Shown here one piece after another: positions 22,038 to 32,905 of a stretch of 64,000 nt of DNA; the first letter of the stretch is position 1, and each line of letters begins with the position of its first letter. The stretch lies in NCBI GenBank assembly GCA_047967505.1, contig CM106540.1; one strand, 5' to 3'. A program made the position numbers and the translations under genes. The notes below the pieces were generated by a model that was not told the origin of the DNA, searched no databases, and saw only the letters and a list, made by a program, of their open reading frames with translations. The DNA comes from Dipteris shenzhenensis (Eukaryota > Polypodiophyta > Polypodiopsida > Gleicheniales).

Positions 22038-24520
22038 TTTTGGGAAGGCCTTGGCTATGCAAGGTGAAGGTTGTTCAAAAGTGGGATACTGGAGAATCGA
22101 TTTTGCAGGGAAATGATAAGAAGGTGCGCTACAACATCAGAAGCCGCAAAAAGGAAGTTGTCAAGGAGGAGTCTTCAACATCAGAGAGTTCAAGCTCTGA
22201 CTTAACCAATGAAGAAGAAGAGACATGGTGTAGCTCTGAGGAGTCCAACTCAGAGGGTGAGGTGGAAGGAGTGGCCTTTGGTCTTTGTCTTGGTGTTGAT
22301 CGGGATGAGTCAGGAAGGAACAAGGTGGTGGTGCAAGAAGACCTTGTAGAGACACTTCATGTGGAGGATGTGGAGCACACTAAACGACGCCAACACAATG
22401 AAGAGCTTCTTGGTGATTCTCTATCAGGTAGTGAGAAGCTCCAGTACTTGGATATGCTAGATGATTTTCCATGTCTCTTTGCAACAAGCTATTCACAGGT
22501 TCGGCCAGTCTCTCTTGTGAAGCACAAGATTGAGTTGAAGCCAGAAAGCAAGCCAGTTGTGCAACGCTTAAGGCGATTGGGGGTGATCCAAGCTGAGACA
22601 CTAGAGAAAGAGGTAACACAACTACTTGAGGTGGGATTCATCTTTCCTGTTGATGATTCAGAATGGATATCTCATGTAGTTGTCACACCAAAGAAAGGAA
22701 ATAAGTGGCGAGTTTGTGTGGACTTTCATCCTTTGAATGCATGCACTAAGAGGGATCATTTTCCTTTGCCATTCCAAGATGAAATACTAGACCAAGTAGC
22801 AGGGCATGAGATGTATTCTGTATGTGATGGGTATTCTGGGTACTTTCAAATTCGTATTCGGGAGGAAGATCAAAAGAAAACATCATTTGTCACACCTTGG
22901 GGAGTTTTTGCTTACAGAGTGATGCCTTTTGGGTTGACCAATGCACCAGCTACATTTCAAAGGTTCATGAGTCAAGTCCTGGAGCCTTACTTGGGAAAGT
23001 TCATACGGGTGTTTTTGGATGATTTTTGCATTTATTCTCGGCACATAGATCACATGGAGAAGTTAAAGATGGCCTTAGCTAGGATTGATGAAGCAAAAGG
23101 GTGTCTAAATCCTAGCAAGTGTCATTTGGCTCAAACAAAAGTAGTCTTGTTGGGGCATATTGTGTCTCAAGAAGGCCTGCAAATGGATCCTGACAAGGTT
23201 CAAGCAATCATGGCATTGCCAAGTCCTAAGAGTGTCACTGGTGTTCGCAGAATTCTAGGAAAGAGCAAGTATTATCAACGCTTTTGTGATGATTTCACAG
23301 AAATAGTGCATCCCATGAACTTGTTGACAAGAAAAGGAGTTTCTTTCCAATGGGGTATGGAGCAACAAGAGTCTTTCCAGCAACTTAAGGAGGCCATGAG
23401 TAAGGGCCCAATATTGAAGCCCCCTGATTGGTCTCAAGACTTTTATGTAAATCCAAGTGTATCTTTGCATTCAGTTGGTGTTGTATTGCTACAAAAAGGA
23501 GAGGCAGGTAGAATGCAACCCATCTATTATGCCAGCCGACAGCTTACAGATGTGGAAACAAGGTATGAAGAAATGGAGCAGCAAGCTCTCTCTTTGGTGT
23601 TTTCCATCAGAAAGTTTCGCTCCTATTTATTACCTCGACCATTTTTCTTCCTTACCTCTCAGTCTATATTAGCATATCTAGTTCGCAAGCCTAATCCTGG
23701 GGGGAGATTTGCAAAATGGTTGTTAGAGCTTCAAGAGTTCTCTTTCTCTTTTGTCACTGAAAATACCACTAGGTCCACTATGGCAGATTTGCTCACAGGG
23801 CGGGAGGATCTAGGAGAAGAAAAGAAATGTAAGGAGAACATTAAAGATGAAAGGGATACACCACCAACAGCTTTTGTTTTGTATTTTGATGGGGCTTTTA
23901 GTCCTTCATGCCAACAAGGAGCCGGGGGGATAGTCTTGATGAATCCTGAAGGGCAAGAGGTATGGGCAAGAAGACAAGAGCTTCTAGGTATCACAACTAA
24001 CAATGCAGCTGAGTATAATGCTTTGATTCTTGGTTTGGAGGGTTCTCTTCAAAGTCAAGTTAAAGAATTGGAAGTAAGAGGAGATTCTCAGCTTATTATA
24101 AAGCAAATGCAAGGGCATTACAAGACAAGAAGTCCTCATTTAAAGGAGCTTAATCAAAAGGCTATGGCACAATGTAGTCGGCTTGATTTTTGTAGGTCTG
24201 TTCATATAAACAGAAAAGAAAATCAAAGGGCAGATGAGTTAGCTAAAGCCATTGTAGTGCCAGACCGGGGGGTGGTTTTTTGGGTAGACACTCGATGGCC
24301 AAAACTACAAGATGTTCAGAAATATGTGGAAGAAGGCATGTTTCCTCGAGGGTTAACTCCACAACAGAAGCAGAGATTGGTTACTTTTGGCCATGCCTCC
24401 ATAAGGATGTATATGAATGTCACGAATGGAACCTATCAGCTTGAGGATGTTGATGGCATGGTGATACCCGGATGCACCAATGAGTATCGCCTTAAATTCT
24501 TCTATGCTCAACCACCTTGA
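21956..24520 (+). CDS. Pol: protease end, RT, inactive RNase H, active-looking RNase H
   Basis: This 854-codon frame is continuous. Domains in order: the end of protease (ILGRPWL, about residue 30), an acidic linker, RT (about 180-400) with VCVDFHPLN, PFGLTNA and FLDD (D355, D356), then a first RNase H (about 480-600). In that domain the usual TDAS catalytic Asp region reads NPSVS, so it is probably inactive. A second RNase H follows (about 638-765) with all four acidic residues in place: D645 (YFDGA), E686 (NNAAEY), D710 (RGDS) and D760 (RADE). This is the gRH-plus-aRH layout of the plant Tat group. About 90 residues follow and end 50 bp before the 3' LTR; no HHCC finger or integrase core is present. 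It copies element RNA to DNA in a cytoplasmic particle. Confidence 0.85.
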   Translation: MWNFCADYFSSDPYQARCLPDARAYPLILGRPWLCKVKVVQKWDTGESILQGNDKKVRYNIRSRKKEVVKEESSTSESSSSDLTNEEEETWCSSEESNSEGEVEGVAFGLCLGVDRDESGRNKVVVQEDLVETLHVEDVEHTKRRQHNEELLGDSLSGSEKLQYLDMLDDFPCLFATSYSQVRPVSLVKHKIELKPESKPVVQRLRRLGVIQAETLEKEVTQLLEVGFIFPVDDSEWISHVVVTPKKGNKWRVCVDFHPLNACTKRDHFPLPFQDEILDQVAGHEMYSVCDGYSGYFQIRIREEDQKKTSFVTPWGVFAYRVMPFGLTNAPATFQRFMSQVLEPYLGKFIRVFLDDFCIYSRHIDHMEKLKMALARIDEAKGCLNPSKCHLAQTKVVLLGHIVSQEGLQMDPDKVQAIMALPSPKSVTGVRRILGKSKYYQRFCDDFTEIVHPMNLLTRKGVSFQWGMEQQESFQQLKEAMSKGPILKPPDWSQDFYVNPSVSLHSVGVVLLQKGEAGRMQPIYYASRQLTDVETRYEEMEQQALSLVFSIRKFRSYLLPRPFFFLTSQSILAYLVRKPNPGGRFAKWLLELQEFSFSFVTENTTRSTMADLLTGREDLGEEKKCKENIKDERDTPPTAFVLYFDGAFSPSCQQGAGGIVLMNPEGQEVWARRQELLGITTNNAAEYNALILGLEGSLQSQVKELEVRGDSQLIIKQMQGHYKTRSPHLKELNQKAMAQCSRLDFCRSVHINRKENQRADELAKAIVVPDRGVVFWVDTRWPKLQDVQKYVEEGMFPRGLTPQQKQRLVTFGHASIRMYMNVTNGTYQLEDVDGMVIPGCTNEYRLKFFYAQPP
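22002..22023. repeat. 11-bp tandem duplication causing the frameshift
   Basis: ccagatgcctc is followed directly by ccagatgcacg. An 11-base insertion moves the frame exactly from that of Gag-protease to that of pol, and it sits inside the protease domain. Confidence 0.75.
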
Positions 24521-24525
24521 GGGCT

Positions 24526-24558
24526 AGCAGACCCTCTCTGTACTAGAGAGGATCTGCT
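24526..24558 (+). terminator. Stem-loop just before the polypurine tract
   Basis: agcagaccctctct and agagaggatctgct form a 14-bp stem with one mismatch and a five-base loop. It lies between the pol stop and the polypurine tract. It could affect RNA 3' processing or plus-strand priming; the class assigned here is a convenience. Confidence 0.6.
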
Positions 24559-24571
24559 GGGGGGGGGAAGA
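24559..24571 (+). promoter_or_regulatory. Polypurine tract
   Basis: An uninterrupted G/A run (ggggggggg-aaga) ends one base before the 3' LTR, the standard plus-strand primer position. Confidence 0.85.
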
Positions 24572-26459
24572 TGTGATGCCAAAAATTGATATTTTTAACT
24601 TGGCATTGATATTGTTTTTCTCTATGTTTGATAAGAGTTTGAGTATCAAGTGATACCCTAGCGGCTCTCACTTATTTCTATTTTCTATGATATTGTATGG
24701 GATTGAGAGGATGAGTGGAATGGCTCATTGTAAATACCATAGGTATGAATTATAAATACCTTGGTATGGGGTGAGAGTTATTTGTGTATGGGATATTATG
24801 AGTTTTTTAGAAAATAGGAAGAGTGAGTCATATAAAGAGGTGGGCTCATGTCCATGTGTTCCAATAATATAAGAGAGGCCACGTGCCAAGCGTGTGGAAG
24901 GCATGTGGAGGAGTGTGAAGTCAAGAGGAATCCTTCTAGAACTCCTATGTGGAATAAGGAGGATGTGGACATGTGGAAAAGAGAGGGTCCCTATGGGCTC
25001 CATGTGGGGAGACTCTTGACTTTCTCAATATTTTAAGAGTCTTGAGCATCTTTTGATGGGACACATGGCAAGAGTAGCCAAAAAGGACATGGATGGTGAC
25101 ATACGTGCTTATGTGATTGATGGGGAAAGGAATCTACAGGCAGCAATTATAAATGGGTGAAGGAGGGTAACAAAATCTCTATAAAAGGAGCCCTCCTCTC
25201 CCTTTTTCATCAGAATCTCTTCCACCATTAGGCCTCATGTTGCTGTAGCTCTAGTCTCCCCAAGCCTCTTCCATGAGCCTTCTCTCCCTCTTGTAGATAT
25301 TCTCTCATGTAGACTCTTGAGTCCATCTCTCTCTAGTTTATTCTCTCTCTATGAGTAGTCTTGGAGCTTCCGCTCCCTCTTGTATGTATGAAACCTCTTC
25401 TTCTCCCTTGTGTTTATAGTGTTGAAGTGGATTCTCACTCTATTTGTAATGAAGGTCACTTCAGGTTCTCTCTCTCTTGAGTGTCTCTTCCCTTTTCTTT
25501 CTTTCAAAGCCTTAAAAGTTCTTTCTATTCGGCTGCTCACTGTGCACACATGGTCCATTTGTTTCCCGAGCCACTATGCAAATTTCTTCCCCTCTTCTAG
25601 ATGAAATCTATGAGGGGTGGATCGTTGATGAAGGTAGATTCTTCAGGGAGCATCTTGCTCAGGCGAAATTAGCCTGGGTGGAGGGTAGTTTTCATGGCAG
25701 TTTGACCCCCTGTTAGTGTTTTGCTCATAACTTTCTGCTCGGTACTCCGATTGTAATAAAATTTATATCAGCGCGAAGCTCTCTTCAAGGCGCATGTTCC
25801 TATATAATCAGATTTTAAATCAGATACTGCTGCAAAAAGTTATGAGTCTTTGTGTTTGACAGTCTGTTTTTATGATAGTTTTTTACCCCCTTCCAGTAAA
25901 CTGTCCATATCTCTTCAACCGTCTGTCTGTTTTCAATGAAACTTATATCAGCACAAAGCCCATCTCAAGGCGCATCTCTTTGTGCTTGAATCTTTGATAT
26001 CATGTCTCTATTGAAAGTTATAGGCCTCTGTGTCTAATGATAGTTTGTAGAGTGTTTTGAGCTAAGTATAAAGGTGTCTATGAAGGAGGGCAATGTTTCC
26101 TCGGAATCTACCCATCCGACCTAATCAGCCCCTTCAAACTCCTCGATATATATCAGTTCATGTCATGTTGAGCCGCAAGATCTTCTTTCAACAACGTATC
26201 GCTCTTCTCTTTGGTGCAGACCGGCTCGCTGAGATTGTGGCCTCTGCTGATCCTTTCCTTCTCCCTATGCTTGATTACATCACTTGGGATGTTACCATCT
26301 TCATTCTCATCTGAGGGAGGAAAGTATGGTGTGGTATCTTGGCATAAAAGCTTCTTTCTAATGTCCCATTCTCAATGATAAATATCTTTGGCTGTCAGTT
26401 CGAAAGCAGCAGGAAGTGAAGAGGTGCGTGAAGTTTATTACCCCCAACTTCATGTCACA
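24572..26459 (+). repeat. 3' LTR (1888 bp, full length)
   Basis: It starts TGTGATGCC and ends CATGTCACA. It keeps the 555-bp block missing from the 5' LTR, which includes the TATA box at 25180 and a CT-rich tract that probably holds the transcription start. It lacks a 12-bp aggagcataaaa-type duplication present in the 5' LTR near 19750. Confidence 0.9.
25180..25187 (+). promoter_or_regulatory. TATA box in the 3' LTR
   Basis: TATAAAAG in a ctctataaaaggagccctc context, followed by pyrimidine-rich sequence. It has no counterpart in the 5' LTR because of the deletion. Confidence 0.65.
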
Positions 26460-27412
26460 ATACCCTTTCTCATCATTTTAAGTAGCAGCCTTACAAACAA
26501 GGTATTGCAGTCTTCAAACCCCTTAGGCCGGATGGCTAAGTGGTTAGCAGTCCTACAAGAATATGATTTTACCTTCAAGATTGTGAAAGGAGGGTGTCCC
26601 AATTTGAAAAATGCCTTTATTGATTTTATGTAAATTTGGTAGTTGCCATAGAAGCAAGTGATCCCTGGTATGGAAACATCTACAAATTCTTGACTGCCTT
26701 CTCTTTCCCACCTGAAAGCACTAATTATGAGCGAAAGAAGATATGCAAAGATAGTGGGCATTATATCCTCTTTGATGGGGTGTTGTACCGCCAAGGCATT
26801 GATGGAGTGCTAAGGACAGCTATTGATGCAGATAAAGTACCCAAAGTGCTAAAACATTACCATGATGGTTTTTGTGGAGGGCACTATGTAGGAGATTACA
26901 CAACCAAAAAGATTTTGCATGCAGGATACTATTGGCCAATTTTGTTCAAAGATGTTGCTTTATATTGCAAAACTTGTGAGGCTTGTCAGTTTTTTGATAG
27001 GAAAGATTTACAACTGGGGCAACACCACTCGGCCATGTATTCACCCATTTCAGAAGTGGGGAATAGATTTTGTGGGGCCTTTGCCTATGATAGCTCACAA
27101 GAAGAAATACCTTCCATTGGACATACCCCTTTTGAGTTGGTATATAAAAGTGAAGCAGTTCTGCTGCTAGAAATAGAGATTCCTACTCTAAGGTTGGCTC
27201 GAGAGCAAAAAATGACTAAAGATAAAAGGATAGAGGCTAGATTAGTGCTGCTTGAAAAGTTGGATGAGACCCTTCGGCAAGCTCAACATCATGCAGAGAT
27301 TCAGAAAAATCGGCAAAAAGCACAAATAGATGCCAAAATCCATAAGGGGTGGGAAAGGCACTATAATGATGGTGATTTATTGTTATGCTTTGATAGCAAG
27401 CTAGACCACTAG
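26460..27412 (+). pseudogene. Older Ty3/gypsy pol, right half (RNase H end and truncated integrase)
   Basis: The frame of 16689-18525 resumes here after the young element: the GRMAKWLAVLQEYDF segment is the usual end of the gypsy RNase H. Next is the integrase zinc finger (His-x4-His near 26860-26890, then C-x2-C in KTCEACQ at about 26970). The first catalytic Asp (WGIDFVGP) is visible in another frame near 27055-27080. The sequence then jumps to the family's later GHTPFELVY segment, so an internal deletion has removed the rest of the catalytic core, including the second Asp and the Glu. The C-terminal part to 27412 is open (REQKMTKDKR...). It would act in the nucleus on element DNA, but cannot be active. 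Confidence 0.8.
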
Positions 27413-27790
27413 ATGGACAAGAAGCCCCTTCCCACTTGATCTCGACCACAAAAAGTGGTGAAAGAATGAAGCAATGGCTCTGAAGCAATGGCTCTGTTGT
27501 TATTCAAGAACTAGAAGAGCCCCATGGTCAAAAGGTCTCCAACAAATGTTACCTCAAGCCTTTCTTTGTTCGGTTGTAACCCAGACATGTAACGCTCAGC
27601 ATTCCATGCCTGGGGAGTAGAAACTGTTACTGCTCAAAAATTCCCAATGTAAATGTAATAAGTGGAAGTACTATGTGTGCATGTGGCAATACTCACATAA
27701 TATTTTGAGGAGCTAAAGCCCCTATCTCACTTGTATATTTCCATCTCCCCGATGAGCCATCTCCTCTATCCTACACTCTCATCGTGAAGT
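27413..27790 (+). other. Right flank of the older gypsy element
   Basis: Short coding-like tail followed by non-coding sequence up to the microsatellite. Its LTR could not be identified, because no left copy lies in the window upstream of 16689. Confidence 0.4.
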
Positions 27791-27796
27791 TTCTAT

Positions 27797-28281
<485 letters not shown>

Positions 28282-29026
28282 CAAAACTAACGACAACCAT
28301 TGAAAGCCCAATAACAAAAAGCAAGCGAAGCCTACAACAGTTAGAATTGACAACAATTCTGATTCCACTGGCCATTGAGGAAACCGAAAGACACTACAGA
28401 ATTACAAACTCCATTAGAGGCTTTGATGGATGAATGGAGTATATTTTTGAGTGCAGAGGCAAGTACGTTGCATTTATGTTTGAGTACTTAAAGACATCTT
28501 CACTCAAGATAGACCATGAATTCAGTCGAGTAGAGAGGGCACAAGCAGGGTGAGAGGGATGCTATTTTGGTTCAGAAACATAGAGGGAAGGAGAAGGATA
28601 AAATGGTTGCTAGTTTTAATCAGAAACAAAGAGGACACAAGCAAGATCAGAGGGATGCTAGTTTGTCTTAGAATTAGCCTAGACAGGGAGCCCCACATTA
28701 AGGGTCTGCATGCAAATTGAGACATGTTGGTGTAGCCTATTAAAGGAAAAGAAAGACTCAAAATAGAAAAGATTAATACTACAAGGGCCACAACTCCAAA
28801 GACTACTTTCAAAAAAAGACAACATTCCTCCGCTTAGAAACTATAGGTAAAAGAGAAAGAGGACAGAGTTCCAAAGGCTGCTTTCAAAGAAAGACAACAT
28901 GAGTCACATCAAGAGGTTGAGGAAGATAAAGATGAGCTCATGTCAATAAATAATCTCAATCTGTGTCTTAATGAGATGATCAAATAAGATGATGTTGAAT
29001 ATATATGGGGACAAAAGCCCTATGCT

Positions 29027-29464
29027 GTGAATGCTCGAGATGTGGAGTCAGCAACTATTTTTACCAACAATAGGAATCTTGATATATCTTATCCGATGCA
29101 AATATTCAAGGCTTTGGTAGATGGTAAGAAACCCATGGTCTCTAATGTAGTCTTACGTCCAATCATGTTCTGTCCAAATATAGGTAGCCATGAAAATGGA
29201 ATTATGTTTGAAGGACCTTTGCATTTTGAGGAGACGTTCACCAAATTCTTCGCACAATACCTTCAACAAATTCCACATGAACAAGGTGAAGAGGCAAATT
29301 TTGAGAGAATTTTGAAAGAGGCAAACAGAAATTTCTTGCTGCATTGTAAATTTGAGCCGATTGATTGTCAACGTTATGCTTATGATTGTAATGAACTTGT
29401 TAGGCAAGCAAGGGACTCTAGAAGACTCAAATTTGAAAGGTTCTTCCCTTCAATTTTAATATAG
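29027..29464 (+). pseudogene. Unassigned degraded ORF (first of a series)
   Basis: A 145-codon open frame with ordinary amino-acid mix and several aromatic/acidic patches (FEETFTKFFAQYLQQIPHEQGEE). Coding-like sequence continues before it (from about 28850) and after it to about 30160, with many stops. A Cys-rich stretch (CNNC and similar) lies near 29945-29960. It is probably the N-terminal half of a decayed transposon protein. I do not recognise it. Confidence 0.35.
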
Positions 29465-30167
29465 CCAAAATATGTATTTTTAAGCATCTAACAAAATATT
29501 TAATTGAGTCTAAAATACTGAATCATGATATTTTTGCAAAGCGTAAGATAACCTTGACATCGGAAATCCTAATGAAAGTGAGGTGTCTATGGACAACACT
29601 TGGTTCTCCAACAACACATTTGAAAAGAACTGCCACAAAAGCAGATGTAGACCCATTAGTCAATTTTTAACATGTTTAAGTGCATTTGTACCAAGAGGAA
29701 ATCAAGAATGAAAAGAATCTCTCACAAGCTTCAAGGTAGTGAGAGATAGGTATGCAGACTACACAAGTATAATTTTTTCAACCTGACGAGGGGTTTGAGC
29801 AAGTTGTGTGGCAGTTTGTCGTGCATACGAGAAGGGTGACATCACCTGTGAAGGTCCTTTGTTACTATCACAAAAGTAAAAGGTTGAGAAAAAATAGGTG
29901 ACAGCAAGAATGTGGATGCCTGTAAAATATTTACAGGAAAGCTATGTAACAATTGTAGCAGAGAAACTCGTCAACAAAGAATGTTTTTTGGCAAGAAGGA
30001 CAAAGATCATGGAGTGCATCAATGTATAGGTGAAACGTGATGCAGTTGATAGTGCGATTAGATATTTTCTCACAGAAAAAGATATCCTTGTTGGTCAATG
30101 CAATACTGATCCTAGTGTTGTGAAGCATATAGCCACTTTATCCATAGCTAAGGACATGGGCACATAA

Positions 30168-30698
30168 GTGGATGAAGAATCAGGAAGATGGTCCGAAGTA
30201 GTCACCATGTTCATGAGAGCCCAAATCCCACCACAGGTGATTGTGTATGTTGAGAAGCTTGTGAATGAGCATAAAATGAGAATATCAAGGGATGTCAACC
30301 ATGGCTTTCAATTCAATGTGAACATCACTTTAGAATCTAGAAAGGTTGTAGCGTATAGGGGTGTTTCAGATGGGGACTTTTTACTTGATGAAACAAGTTG
30401 GAATAAGCCCCAAGGATTCTTTATTAATGAGGTTTCTTCCAATGATACTTGCCAATTCATTGATAGAATACTATATACCACTATTAGTAGAGTTGGAATT
30501 TGCAATATTGTCATTTTTGTCAATAAAGAAAACAAGAACAAGATGCATAACACTTTGGAGAAAGTTTATGCCTGTGATTTTAAGATTACTATAATGGTGT
30601 GTATCAATACAAGCAAGAGAGAATGTGGATTAAAGATCCAATGCCTCAAATCATTCCTCTTATGCATGCATAGTCCATATCTTGACCACTCCCTATAG
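30168..30698 (+). pseudogene. Unassigned degraded ORF (second of the series)
   Basis: 176 codons, predicted mixed alpha/beta, with VNHGFQFNVNITLESRKVVAYRGVSDGDFLLDETSW in the middle. Sequence beyond it (30700-31190) is broken, with a duplicated gatgacatggatgatctt-atggct tract at 31026 and 31125 encoding an Asp-rich patch. No hallmark of RT, integrase or DDE transposase was found. A DNA-transposon accessory gene is possible. Confidence 0.35.
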
Positions 30699-32241
30699 CA
30701 TAACATAAGGGGGACATCCAGGAGTTTGCATCTCATGCTAGAGGAGAGAGAAATCCATAGGTCCTCTCATTTATCACGTGCACTCCAAAATCTACAAATG
30801 TTCAACAAAAAGTGGAAGTTTTTTTATTACTAAGTTGGAATACTTGCAACTGCCTAATTGGGAGGTCATCTTATTACGGATGGGATTTCTTTTAGAAGAT
30901 CTTCTCAGAAAAGTATATTCCACTAATATTATTGAAAGAAAGGCTTGCATGGCACACTTTCACTTACAAATTGATCTAACTATCAGCTATACAAGAAAGA
31001 GGTGGAACATAAGAGGATTGGAGATGATGACATGGATGATCTTGATGGCTCCCAAGATAAAGAGTATGCAAATAATGATGAAGAGGAAGCATGTAATGAT
31101 GTAGAGATGATTGCTGATGCGATGACATGGATGATCTTCATGGCTCACAAGATTACACAAAGAAATCACGGATGTATATCCTAGTATGACGATTTACTTT
31201 TCTTTTACAAAGCATTATATTTAACTACAACCTATCAATCTCACAAGCTTTTGTTATTTTTATAAACGGCAGAGGGGAAGGACGAAGAAATGACTGCACG
31301 TGGATCTGAAGTCAGGAATGCCACAATCTTCCTTTCAAGTTTAATCGATATGGTGATTGCTAGAAATTTGAAAAACTGAAAAGAAAATATTTGAGATAGT
31401 AAAAGGATCACCAAAAGACTTTCCTAACATGGAGAGTCAACTACTTGGCTTATATGGGACCTGAGAGCATATAAGGATGGCGCATCTGACTCTGAAGAAT
31501 TCTGAAGATTTGTCTAAGCTACAAGACATGGGAAGTAACTTTGATGTTGAGGTTCTCATTGGAAAACAATCTCAATATTTATCATTTGGTAAAGAAGAGA
31601 TTCAAATCCTCAGATATCAAGAGAAACACGTTAATGATAAAGTTATAATGGCCACCCTCAGGTTTGATATAAGATTTATCTTGGCTTAGTATTTATTTTT
31701 TATTAAATATAATGAGCTAACACTCATTTATTTTTTTATGTAGTATAATTATATATTGGTTTCCTATAGTTTTTGGAAAGCGTGTATATGTCAAAGATTC
31801 CCTGTTTTCTACATGGCTCAATAATAATAAAAGTTCAATAGGAGATACTTGCACCTGGCTGCAATCTCTCAATATGGACAATGTATGAGTTATCATTTTG
31901 CCATATTATGAGGAGTAAGTGACACCGCAACCTCATATTTGCCTTTACTAGAAGTAAGATATAGTCTAATAATAAAGATTCTTAATTGGCCATGTAGTTC
32001 ACATTGGAGTTTGTTGACTTTGGACCTTCAGGCCAAGAAATGTTATTTTGCCAATTCAATGGCAAGATATCATGGCAATGTGTTAGCATAAGTGTACTCT
32101 TAATGCACTATAACTTTCATGGTATGTATCTTTTGTGATGCACTTATTCATTCCCTTGTATGTTATGATGACAGGTCTACATAAAGATTAATAAGTGCAA
32201 TCGAACAAGTCACAAAGTATGATGGTGACTTGTAGGAAGCA

Positions 32242-32619
32242 ATGGACTTACAAAGATGCGAGGTTGTAGAGAAAAATGATGCACACATCTATGGGTGGGG
32301 AGTGTGCTACAACTGCAAGTTGCTCCTTGATGAAATATTTGATGCGAAGGGCTCACAATCCTCAGTGTCTATATATTTTGATGCGGAATTATATAAATTT
32401 GTGGCTCATACCATTCGATACGTAATTGCTCAATCTCCAATTGAAGTAAATGAGACACCCAAATCTACATCAAAGGCTCTCAAGGAAGTAGAGACTCAAT
32501 ATGCTTCTAATGTATCATGGCCTTTAAAGGAGTCTACTCCCAAAGCATCACAATTGAGTCCACGAGCACAGGTAGAGATTCAACATATGCTCGAGGAGTC
32601 TAAACCCAAAGTATCATAA
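32242..32619 (+). pseudogene. Unassigned ORF with a repeat-encoded tail
   Basis: 125 codons. The first 65 are mixed (YGWGVCYNCKLLLDEIFDAKG); from there the protein is Ser/Pro/Lys-rich and runs into the tandem repeat below. A TAA ends it within a repeat unit, and another frame stays open through the next units. Spacing suggests it is the C-terminal end of the same decayed gene as the ORFs at 29027 and 30168. Confidence 0.35.
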
Positions 32620-32905
32620 TGGAGTCCACTCGCAAAAGTAGAGACTCATCAATCTACATCCAAAGCATCAAAACATTTAGGGGAGTCTATGCCCAAAGCA
32701 TCCCAATAGAGTCCACGAGTGGAAGTAGAGATTCATTCTATGCCGCAAGCATCACAGCCTCCCAAGGAGTCTATGGTCAAGTCATCACAATCGAGCCCAC
32801 ACTCAAAAGAAGAGATTCAATATATGCTCGAAGAATCACAACCTCCAATGGAGTCTATGCCTAAACCATCACAACCGAGTCCATGCTCGGAAGTAGATGA
32901 ATTCT
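32529..32905 (+). repeat. Five-unit coding tandem repeat (Ser/Pro-rich peptide)
   Basis: A unit reading gagtctatgcccaaagcatcacaa-gagtccac-agtagagattca recurs at about 32529, 32595, 32686, 32767 and 32851. In one frame each encodes ES-PKASQ-SP-VEI-type peptide. Unit lengths vary (66-91 bp) and two units carry stops. Confidence 0.75.

Larger units (their letters stand above)
18526..26459 (+). mobile_element. Young Ty3/gypsy element, dual RNase H, no integrase
   Basis: The element is bounded by LTRs that start TGTGAYGCC and end GTCACA, so the outermost six bases form a TGTGAC/GTCACA inverted repeat. The order is 5' LTR, tRNA-Ala-type primer site, two small ORFs, Gag, protease, RT, decayed RNase H, second RNase H, hairpin, polypurine tract and 3' LTR. 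In the first 339 aligned LTR bases I count four differences, so the insertion is recent. It interrupts the RNase H region of an older gypsy element. The dual RNase H places it near the plant Tat group (Ogre/Retand/TatI), but integrase is missing between RNase H and the polypurine tract. Confidence 0.85.

Noticed and set aside
26526-26548. ggccggatggctaagtggttagc looks like the D-arm start of a tRNA
   Set aside because: It encodes the conserved GRMAKWLAVLQEY of gypsy RNase H, and no anticodon or T-arm follows.
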